Below the pieces are notes generated by a model, which saw nothing but the letters and a program-made list of their open reading frames with translations, was not told the DNA's origin and did no database searches. The position numbers and the translations under genes are program-made. Source: an uncultured Parolsenella sp. (GTDB taxonomy: Bacteria > Actinomycetota > Coriobacteriia > Coriobacteriales > Atopobiaceae). Taken from it: DNA of 64,000 nucleotides. Location of the stretch: NCBI RefSeq assembly GCF_934660935.1, contig NZ_CAKUIH010000011.1, forward strand, positions 1-64,000. The letters are read 5' to 3'. Of the stretch, positions 1 through 8,900 are shown piece by piece (position 1 is the stretch's first letter; every line of letters begins with the position of its first letter).

Positions 1-73
1 TAAAGCCGTTTGTCTCCACCCGCATAGCGGGTGGTTTAAAGCTGGCCGCTGCGCGGCCAGCAGACTAAAGTCT
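1..73. repeat. Array of three adjacent hairpins, possible mobile-element end
   Basis: Three perfect inverted repeats stand almost end to end: CCACCCGC/GCGGGTGG (17-35), GCTGGCCGC/GCGGCCAGC (41-61) and AGACT/AGTCT with a two-base loop (62-73). They are non-coding and lie just beyond the typA terminator. Closely packed hairpins of this kind occur at the ends of IS200/IS605-type elements and in TnpB-associated guide RNAs. No transposase is visible here and the window edge cuts the context, so the mobile-element reading is inference only. Confidence 0.4.
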
Positions 74-80
74 TGAATAA

Positions 81-108
81 GGGGCGCGTCGCATCTGCGA
101 CACGCCCC
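81..108 (-). terminator. Terminator of typA
   Basis: A 13-bp stem (81-93 with 96-108, one mismatch, two-base loop) lies about 30 bp past the typA stop codon. On the minus strand it is followed by TTATT, so it fits an intrinsic terminator for typA. Confidence 0.7.
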
Positions 109-137
109 TCTCTACTCACGACAATCGCGAGGACGGC

Positions 138-1976
138 TTACTTGTTCACGAGACCGGCGCGCACGTTGGCCTTCTTGCGCTCGATCGCGTTAAGGATGCG
201 CTTGCGCATGCGGATGCTCTTCGGCGTGACCTCGACGAGCTCGTCGTCCATGATGTACTCGAGCGCCTCCTCGAGGGAGAAGGTGCGCGGCGGGGTGAGC
301 TGAACGGCGATGTCTGCCGTGGAGCTACGCTGGTTGCCGAGCTGCTTGGAACGGGCAATGTTAACGACCATGTCGCCGGGCTTGGAGCGCTCGCCCACGA
401 GCATGCCCTCGTAGCACTCGTCGCCAGGACCCACGAAGAGCTGGCCGCGCTCCTGGAGCGTGCCGAGGGCGTAGGCGACGGCCTTCTCGGTGGTCATGGA
501 AATCATGGCGCCGTTGTTGCGCACGCCAATCTCGCCAGCGAACGGGCCGTACTCGAGGAAGGTGTGATAGAAGACGCCCTCGCCGTGGGTGACGTTGAGG
601 ATGCGGTTCTTGAGGCCCATGATGCCGCGGGTCGGGATCTTGAACTCGATGTGGCAGATGGTATCGCCCTGCTCGAGGTTGGTCAGGGTGCCGGAGGCGT
701 TACCGAAAAGCTCGATGACCTTGCCGGAGTACTCGCCCGGGCACTCGACGACAGCCTGTTCGATCGGCTCGATGCGGTTGCCGTTCTCGTCCTTCTTGAT
801 GAGGACGCGCGGACGGCCAACCTGGAACTCGAAGCCCTCGCGGCGCATGGTCTCCATGAGGACGGAGAGGTGGAGGATGCCTCGGCCAGCGACCTCGACG
901 CCCGTCTTGTCAGGGAGCTCCTCGATGCGCATGGTCACGTTGTTCTCGGCCTCGTTCATGAGGCGCTCCTTGAGCTGGCGAGCGCCCACGATGTCACCCT
1001 CGCGGCCGACGAGCGGGCTCGTGCTGGCCTCGAAGACGATGGCGAGGGTCGGCGGGTCAATCTCGATCGGGTCAAGCTCGACGGGGTTCTCCGGATCGGT
1101 GTAGACGTCACCGATGTCGGTACGGTCGATGCCCACGACAGCTGCGATGTCACCGGCGCTGACCTCCTGGCACTCGGTGCGGCCGAGGTAGTCGAAGGTG
1201 AAGAGCTGCTTGACGGTGGCCTCGGCGCGCGAGCCGTCGTTCTTGACGACGAGGATGCGATCGCCGTCGTGAATGGTGCCGGAGTAGATGCGGCCGATAC
1301 CGATACGGCCCACATACTCGGAGTGGTCGATCGTCACGCACTGCATGGCCAGCGGAGCGTCGACGTCGGCCTCGGGGGCGGGCATGTCGTCGATGATCAT
1401 GTCAAGAAGCGGGTACATGTCGTTGTTGTCGTCAGACGGATCGAGGCGAGCGTAGCCGTTCATCGCGCTCGCATAGACGACGTGCTCCATGGCGAACTCG
1501 AGCTGCTCGTCCGTGGCGCCGAGGTCAGCCATGAGGTCGAGGCAGTCGTTGTAGGCCTTCTCGGGGTTGGCGCCCGGGCGGTCGATCTTGTTGACGACGA
1601 TCATGATGGAGAGGCCGCCGTCGATGGCGTGACGGAGCACGAAGCGCGTCTGGGGCATCGGGCCCTCAAAGGCGTCGACGAGCAGCAGAGCGCCGTCGGC
1701 CATCTTGAGGACGCGCTCGACCTCGCCGCCGAAGTCAGCGTGGCCCGGGGTATCGAGGACGTTAATCTTGACGCCCTTGTACTCGATGGAGATGTTCTTG
1801 GCGAGGATGGTGATGCCGCGCTCGCGCTCCTGGTCGTTGGAGTCAAGCACGCGGTCCTCGACCTGCTGGTTCTCGCGGAAGGCGTCGGTGGCGCGCAGGA
1901 GCTTGTCAACGATGGTCGTCTTACCGTGGTCGACGTGGGCGATGATGGCGATGTTGCGTAGGTGTTCCTGGCGCAT
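138..1976 (-). CDS. typA: Translational GTPase TypA/BipA
   Basis: This is a 612-residue ribosome-binding GTPase of the EF-G-like BipA/TypA family, which acts on the 70S ribosome in stress adaptation and ribosome assembly. The G-domain motifs are AHVDHGKTT (residues 13-21), DTPGH (75-79) and NKID (129-132). Length and domain content (G domain, beta barrel, EF-G-like domains, TypA-specific C-terminus) match the family. The open frame extends 24 codons further upstream, but the ATG at 1976 follows a GAGGAT ribosome site and begins MRQEHLRNIAI, the usual N-terminus. It appears to be monocistronic, with a terminator downstream. Identification is secure. Confidence 0.95.
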   Translation of the reverse strand: MRQEHLRNIAIIAHVDHGKTTIVDKLLRATDAFRENQQVEDRVLDSNDQERERGITILAKNISIEYKGVKINVLDTPGHADFGGEVERVLKMADGALLLVDAFEGPMPQTRFVLRHAIDGGLSIMIVVNKIDRPGANPEKAYNDCLDLMADLGATDEQLEFAMEHVVYASAMNGYARLDPSDDNNDMYPLLDMIIDDMPAPEADVDAPLAMQCVTIDHSEYVGRIGIGRIYSGTIHDGDRILVVKNDGSRAEATVKQLFTFDYLGRTECQEVSAGDIAAVVGIDRTDIGDVYTDPENPVELDPIEIDPPTLAIVFEASTSPLVGREGDIVGARQLKERLMNEAENNVTMRIEELPDKTGVEVAGRGILHLSVLMETMRREGFEFQVGRPRVLIKKDENGNRIEPIEQAVVECPGEYSGKVIELFGNASGTLTNLEQGDTICHIEFKIPTRGIMGLKNRILNVTHGEGVFYHTFLEYGPFAGEIGVRNNGAMISMTTEKAVAYALGTLQERGQLFVGPGDECYEGMLVGERSKPGDMVVNIARSKQLGNQRSSTADIAVQLTPPRTFSLEEALEYIMDDELVEVTPKSIRMRKRILNAIERKKANVRAGLVNK

Positions 1977-2210
1977 GTTTATCCTCAATCTCGTGCGGCG
2001 CGTCGGATTACGCGCGATATGGCATGTTTGGGCCGAATTCTCGGCCAACGGCTTAGTTTAGCGCGGTGGACGGTAGGTTGCTTTCCTCACAAGCGCATCC
2101 ATCGAGGTATCACGGTTGAGACCGGTCTCACTCGGATGGACAGGCACCGAGAATGGCGCGAGGGCTTATGGGCTTGTCGAGGGGCGGGCTAAAAACCGCC
2201 GTGGCGAGTC

Positions 2211-2663
2211 CTACAGCAGGCTCGGGGTCTCCCCGGCCGGGGCGGGATCGCTCCAGGCGAGGTTATCGCCCGCGCCAATCCCCTCGACGAGCGAGAAGGC
2301 GGAGTAGCCGCACTCGGCGCCGCGCTCGCCAAACTCGAGGATGAGCGCATCTCGGAAGACGTCGTCCTCATCCGCAACCGCGCCAAGGTACGCAATGGCG
2401 TAGCAGGCGGGCTTGCCAATGACGCGAGCGTTGTCCTCGCCACGAGCGCCGTTGCGAACCCACATGCGGGCCGCTTCGAGGCACTGTTCGGCGGAATCAT
2501 CGTCGAATTCGCAGGTCATACGCTGGCCCTGGGAATCCGCAGCGGTGGCGACGACGGAGAAGTCCTCGCCAGCAGCGAGGCGGTCGAGGGCTTCGCCCAT
2601 GAGGATGCTGCCGAGCTCGTCGGTCTGAGCGGAAACGCCGCCGTTGCCGTGATTGTCCGCCAT
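2211..2663 (-). CDS. Hypothetical protein, 150 aa
   Basis: This is a 150-residue acidic soluble protein with no recognised domain, signal peptide or membrane segment. It is rich in Ala, Asp, Glu and Gly, with a central stretch of possible alpha/beta character around CYAIAYLGAV. The start at 2663 is well supported because GGAGGG sits about six bases before the ATG. It lies alone between typA and the adhesin gene on the same strand, so it could be monocistronic. Coding likelihood rests on the ribosome site and on GC-rich codon use like its neighbours. Function is unknown. Confidence 0.7.
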   Translation of the reverse strand: MADNHGNGGVSAQTDELGSILMGEALDRLAAGEDFSVVATAADSQGQRMTCEFDDDSAEQCLEAARMWVRNGARGEDNARVIGKPACYAIAYLGAVADEDDVFRDALILEFGERGAECGYSAFSLVEGIGAGDNLAWSDPAPAGETPSLL

Positions 2664-2740
2664 GTGTCACCCTCCGCGTTCGCCGTGATGTCGAAAAGAT
2701 GGTAACGCATCCGCGCACGAGGTTGCGCGCTCCATGCCAA

Positions 2741-2777
2741 AAGAGAAGGGAGCCGAGGCCAATTGACCTCGGCTCCC
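2741..2777 (-). terminator. Terminator downstream of the adhesin gene
   Basis: A perfect 11-bp stem GGGAGCCGAGG/CCTCGGCTCCC (2748-2758 with 2767-2777) has an eight-base loop. Read on the minus strand it is followed by TTCTCTTTTGG. It lies about 130 bp past the adhesin stop codon and ahead of the small hypothetical gene, as expected for an intrinsic terminator. Confidence 0.75.
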
Positions 2778-2857
2778 AGAACACCGGGCGGGGGGTTGCG
2801 AAAGGAGAACGGGAGAAGCTTGACGAATCCGCCCGGTGGAAGGGGGGCAGACCCTCA

Positions 2858-2887
2858 CCGGCGCGGCAATGGGAGGAGCCGCGCCGG
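2858..2887 (-). other. GC-rich hairpin just after the adhesin stop
   Basis: A perfect 10-bp GC stem (2858-2867 with 2878-2887) lies 20 bp past the adhesin stop. It has no following T run, so it is more likely an mRNA 3'-end stabiliser or a pause hairpin upstream of the terminator at 2741-2777. Confidence 0.4.
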
Positions 2888-2906
2888 CTTAGGTTTTCTT
2901 GGTCCC

Positions 2907-5900
2907 CTAGCTCCTCTTGCCCCTCTTGCTCACGACAAGGGCGACGGCGAGGATGGCGACGCCGAGAACCGCGCTAACCACGATGGGTGCGGACTCGATG
3001 GGGTCACCCGTCTGGGGGATGAACTTCGTGGGCGGCGTCGGGGTCGAGGGCTTCGCGGGTTCCTCGGGCTTGGTGTACGTGTTGCGGAACACGCAAGCCG
3101 CGAGCTCCTCCTGGTTCACGCTCGCGATGAGGTTGCCCTGAAGATCGTCTTCGACCGTGACGGTGACCTTGCGCTCCGTTTCGTCGTACGTGACGCTCTG
3201 CTGGCCATCGTTCACCTCGGAGATGGTAAACGTGTAGGTGCCGGCCTGCGTGAAGGAGAGCTCGGAGAACGTAACCTGACCGTTCGCGTCATTCGTCGCG
3301 GTGAGCTCGACACCACCACCGGAGAGCTTGAAGGTGAACTGGCCAGCCTTGAGGTCTGCGCCCTCGAGAACCTTGGCCGCGGTGAGCGCGAGCTTCGTGG
3401 GCTTGGCAGTGTAGACGTTTTCGAACTCAACCTCACCCGCATCTACGAGCTTGTGAGTAACGCCGAGGGTTCCGTCCCCGTTGTCCACGACGGTCGTCGT
3501 CACACGGTAGGTTGCATCGCTATACGTAACGCCATTCGCGGTGGTCCCGTAGCCATGCTCGCGAATCGTGTAGTTGTGGACGCCAGGAGCGGTGTACTTA
3601 ATGGGGCTCAGAACCACATTGCCGGACGCGTCGTTCTTGCCAGTAGCAACGATCGCATCCCCCTCGAGGAGATCAAACGTGAACTCGTTCTCATCGAGGG
3701 TGCGCCCGGTCAGGGTCTTGTGGACCTTGATCTGATCGGTGACGCTCGAAGTGGTAGACGTGACGCTGTAGGAGTTCGTGAAGGTGAAGGCCGGGCCATC
3801 GAGCTCCTTGCCGCTCGCGTCGACGCGAGCGACGGTGAGCTTGCCACGGCCGTCGTCCGTAACCTTGATGTACACGGTGCGCGAGGACTGCTCGTCGTTC
3901 GTGACGCCCTTCGCAGAACCGCTCTCGGTGATGACGTAGCGGTAGGTGTGGGAGCGCTCGCGAACGGGCTCGGCGCCGGTTTCGCCATCGGTCGCGGCAG
4001 CGGCGCTGTCGGAGACGACGCGCATCAGCCTGCGAGACCTACGCCAGGAGGCAGTGGCGACGGTGTCCGCCTCAACGTCGTGGTTAGCAAGGGCCTGAGG
4101 TGCCGGCTCGGGAGCGGACTCGGACTCCGCGGCAGGAGCGGACTCAGACGCAGCGCCCTCAGACGGCGCGGGAGCGGCTTCCTGAGTTGCGGGAGGAGCA
4201 GCGTCGGGCTCGGAATCGACAGCGGGGTTCCCGGTCTCTCCCACCGCAGGCTCGTTGAGCTGCGCGTTAGGCGTGGGTGAGGATTCGCCCAGGACAGCGG
4301 CGTCGCCAGCCGCGGCGCCCGCACCTTCCGCCTCGCCAGCGGCATCATTGGTCTCGACGTTCTCGCCAAGGGCCTTCAGAAGGTCCTCGAGCGTAAACTT
4401 GATCGAGCCAAAGTCGACGTTGCCGTTCGCATCGTTCGTGGTCAAGGTGCGGGTGGGCATGGGGGCACCAATCTCGCCCTCGACGGTGAAAGTGAACTTC
4501 CCGGTGATATCGGTACCATCAAGGAGTTCAGGCACGCGGAGCTGCTTGGAGCCCACAAGGTTGATGGAAACGGGCTCGCCCGTCGCGTACGTGTTGAGGA
4601 ACGCGAGGCCACCGTCAGAGAGGTCCGTGGTGCAAGTCAGCTTTCCGTCGCCGTTATCCACAACGGTCACGTTGAAGGAGAAGCTCGACGCCGTGGGCGT
4701 CACGCCCTTATCGCTGAGACCGTCAGTCACCTCGTAGGCAACGTACGGAATCGTCCAAGTGTTGCCCGTGCGAGTAGCGAGACCCTCTCGAACAAGGCCG
4801 GCGAGTATATCGCTGTCGTAGGACAGGGTCCCGAACTTCACCTGGCGGTCGATGTTCGTGGCAGTGGAAACGACCCTGCCGGTGTCCTTGCCATAGACCA
4901 GGCGGAAGTTGAAGTCGTTATTGAACATGAGGCCGTTCGTCATGGACTTCGTGCCCACGATGGGGGCTGTCTCACCGGTGGCAACGTAAGAGTTCTTGAA
5001 GGAGACCTTCGCAGCGGCGTTCGCGTCAGAACCGGCAACGTAGGAGTACGTGTTGTCGACACCAGACGTGCTCGTGACGTGCGTCGTTACCGTGAGTTTG
5101 GCGGTAGAGGCGTCATCAGCCGTGGTGATCACGACGTTATAGCTCGTTGCGTCATATCTGACGCCACCAAGATTGCCGCCCTTCTCGGTGATGGTGTAGG
5201 AGTAGACCTTCCCCACATCTTCCTGGGTAAACTTGACGCCAGCAGGAGAGCTCACCACAAGGGCCTCGCCCCCGTCAGGAGCTGCGGAGTTGGCGTGCTC
5301 GCCGGCAATGCCGAGCTTGTCGCCATCACCGGTCGCGGTGACGACAAACCCAAACTCTCCCGCGCTCATCGCACGGCCGTCCATCCTCTTCGTTACGCTC
5401 AGGCCACCGGCAGCGGTGTAGTCGAGCTGCGAGCTGTAGGTGTTCGTGAAGACGTTGCTCCCGTTCGCCACGACGGCGCTCATCGTGCCGTTGCCCCGGT
5501 CAGCGACCGTTACGGTCACCGTCGCGGTATGTTTATCGTCAGAGATTCCAGGGATACCAGAGGCATTCTCGGTGACCTCATAGACGAACGTGCGCTCGCC
5601 GTCACGCACCATGTCGTAGGTGAACGGGATGGTGCCAAACGTGAAGTCAGCAGCCTCGGCAGCGTTGCTGACGGTCACGCTGGTGACTTCTGTGCCATTA
5701 GCATCAACGGGAAGCGGCGCTCCGGGGGTCTTAGCGTTAATGGTGAAGGTGAAGCTGTCGCCAGCGCGCCAATCACGACCCTCGAGAACCTTGGAGAAGT
5801 GGGGGCTCACGAGCTGGTCAGACGGGATGCTCGAGTCATACGTGTTGACGAACTCCCTGTCACCGGAGATGCGGCTGACGGTCGCCTCGAGCTTGCCGGT

Positions 5901-8900
5901 CTCCGTGTTGTCTCGCACGGTAACACGGAAGGCGGCGACGTTGTCGCTGTAGCTCATGCCACCAGCGCTTCCGCGCTCCTCGGTGACCCTGTAGTCGTAC
6001 TGGCCAGGCTGCGTGTACACGATGGAGCCAAAGTCGATCATGGCCGCGCCATCGGCAACGTCATCGGGACCAAGGACGACCCTCGTGGAGGGAGCGCCGT
6101 CGTCACCCATGGGGACGGGAGCGCCGTTGACGCCCTCAAGCAGGAAGGCGAAGCTGTCGCCGTCCCGCCAGTCGCGACCCTCAAGGACCTTCGTCAGGCC
6201 GAAGTCAGCCGTGGCGAAGCTGGCGTCCGCGGCATGGTACGCGTTCTCGAACAGAACCCTACGGCTGCCGTCGCTCACGACCTGACCATCAATCTTCGTC
6301 GTAACTGTCAGCGTGCCGTCAAGGTTATCGATGACGGAGATGGCCACCTCGTGCGTGTGATTGTCATAGGTAACGCCAGGGACCCTGTCTTCGTCGGCAG
6401 GGGTGACCTCTGCCACCTCGAACGCGTAGGTCTTGTTGGCGTTCTCTGCACTAAAGACGATGTCAGACAGCTTTGCCATATCCTCGGCGACGCCGCTTGC
6501 GCGCCTCTGGGTGTTCGAGAAGCTCTTGTCGGAATCAGAGAGCAGGGCATTTGCCTCGTCAGCCGTCGCAGCAACAGTGCCGTCCTCGGCGGTTGCATCC
6601 TTGCCAGTAATGGTGAAGGAGAACATGCCCATATCCATGGAGCGGCCGGTGAGGACCTTGCTCACGGTAAGGCCGGGATAGTAGGCGACCTCGGTGGGCG
6701 CGTAGACGTTCGTAAAGGCCGCGTGATCGGTGACGTCCTTGTCCGCATCGATCGCGGAGGTCGTGTTGTCGTAGGAGACGTTCCCAAGGGCGAGTTTGCC
6801 ATTGTCGTCAACGATAGTGACGGTTGCGGTGGCGACGTGACGGTCCCACGTGATGCCCGCGCTATCCTCGGCAGGAGCGTTCTCACGAATAGCGAAAGTG
6901 TACTCGCCGGGCTTGGTGAACGTCATCTCGCCAGACTCAAAGTTGACCACGTTGCCGTTGGTCTTGTGCTCGAGGGCCATGTCAGAGGCGACGCCGTTCT
7001 CGGGGCCAGAGACGAGGCTCAGGGAGAAGTTGAAGTTATCCGTATCGAGCATGTCTCGGCCAACAAGCTGCTTCTCGCCCTTGATGATTCCGGACTCAGC
7101 GAACGCCTGGGGCGTATAGGAGTTCTCGAACGCGGCCTCGGCGAGCCCGTCGGACTCCCCCTCGCGCGTATAGGTCGCGGAAACCTTGACGAGGTTCTCA
7201 CCGTCGACGGTCTCGTGGGTCACGGTCACGGTCGCGATCCAGACCGTAGCGTCATACGTCATGCCGGGGCGAGCGTCAGCGGGGACCTTCTCGCAAATCT
7301 TGTACTGGTAGGTCTTGCCCACGTTCTTATTCGTGAAGGTGATGCCCTCGAAGACCACGACGCCATGGGCGTTGTTGTGGCCAACGAGCTCGGTCGCGCC
7401 GGCGGGCATGGGTGCGCCGTTCATAGGCGTCAGCGAGAACTCGAACATCTCGGACTGGAGGGGCAGCGCGCCGGACGCATCGCTCAGCGTCTTCGTGGCG
7501 ATGGGTGCCCAGTCCTGCGAAGTGGCGTCAAAGGTGTTCGTGAACCTCGCGACGTCCGTCGAGGCAGCATCGGCGGCGACGTTGGCACCGAGGTCGTCGT
7601 GGACGCGCGTGATCTCGGAGGAGGCAGCAAGCGTTCCGTCGTGGTTGTCCTCGACCGTGACGGTCACGGTGTAGAGGGCGAGCGAGGTCGACACACCGGG
7701 CGTCGTGGCTTCCTCGGCAGGCTCGAAGACCTGGTAGACGTATGTTCCGGGCGTCTCGTAGGCGATGTCACCAAAGCTGAAGGCGACAGGCGTGCCGGAG
7801 GCCGTGCCTTCGGGGCTCGTCACGACCACCTTGGAGATGTCTCGCTCGGCGCCTTCCGGCATGGGAGCACCGTCGAGACCCTGGAGGATGAAGGTGAAGC
7901 TATCGTTCGCAAGCCAATCGCGGCCATTGAGGATTTTCTCGCCAACGAGGCTCTCTCCACCGGAGAGCGTTCCCGTAGCGGAGTAAGTGTTCGTGAATTC
8001 CGCCTTAGCCTCGAGCCCAGCCTCGACCACACCTTCCTGCGCGGTGGAGGGCGAAGTCTCGAAGCCGCTCGCGGCTTTCTCGGTCACGGTGTAAGCGGTT
8101 CCCCGAGCGAGGCCATACACGTAGAGCGTCTCTCCGTGCTTGAGCGTGTGCGTGGCATTGCCGGCGACGTCGAGCGTGAGGTCCCAGGACTCGTCACCAT
8201 GGACCGTCCCGTCCTCGCCCTTAACGGTGGCCTTGAACGTCTTGCCGGCGGCGCCGGGGATCGAGATGTTGAACGTGAAGTCGAGGTCGTTGTAGTAATC
8301 CTCGTCAAAGCCAGCGGGAACAGCGACCGTCTTGGAAATCGCGAGCGTTCCGGGCTGCTCGAGCGAGATGCGACCGTTGTTGCCAAGGGCAACGTTGATT
8401 GTCCTGCCATTCCAGTGGGGGTTGATGATGGAGGAGGCGGTTGTCGTTGCGTTGCTTCCCTTATTGGTAAGAAGCTCGTTGATATAGGTGAGGCGGCGCG
8501 AACCCTTCCTCAAGATGAGATATCCGGACTCATCAGTGGCAATTGCACCCGTAACACCCTCGGCAACGCTGCCGGGGAAGGAGACCACGCTCGAAGACTT
8601 GGTGGCCGCTTCGTCAGCGATGTCGTACCAGGAGCGCTTGTAGTAATACGTCGCAGAACCGCTCAACGGATCACGAGCACGCTGGGTGCACTCGGCGTTG
8701 AGATAGAGCGGAGTGTCTTCGGTGATGTAGTAGTAGCTGTTACCCGTCGCAGGAGTGAATGCAGACGTCGTGTCTCCATCCTCCCCACCGGAGTACGCGT
8801 TCGCGAGGAAGTAAACCTTTCCCTCTTCATCTGTGTGGCTGGCAATGTAGTCCGCCATGGCCTCGTCGGGGTTCGCGAGGAGATCAATCGCCTCTTCCTT

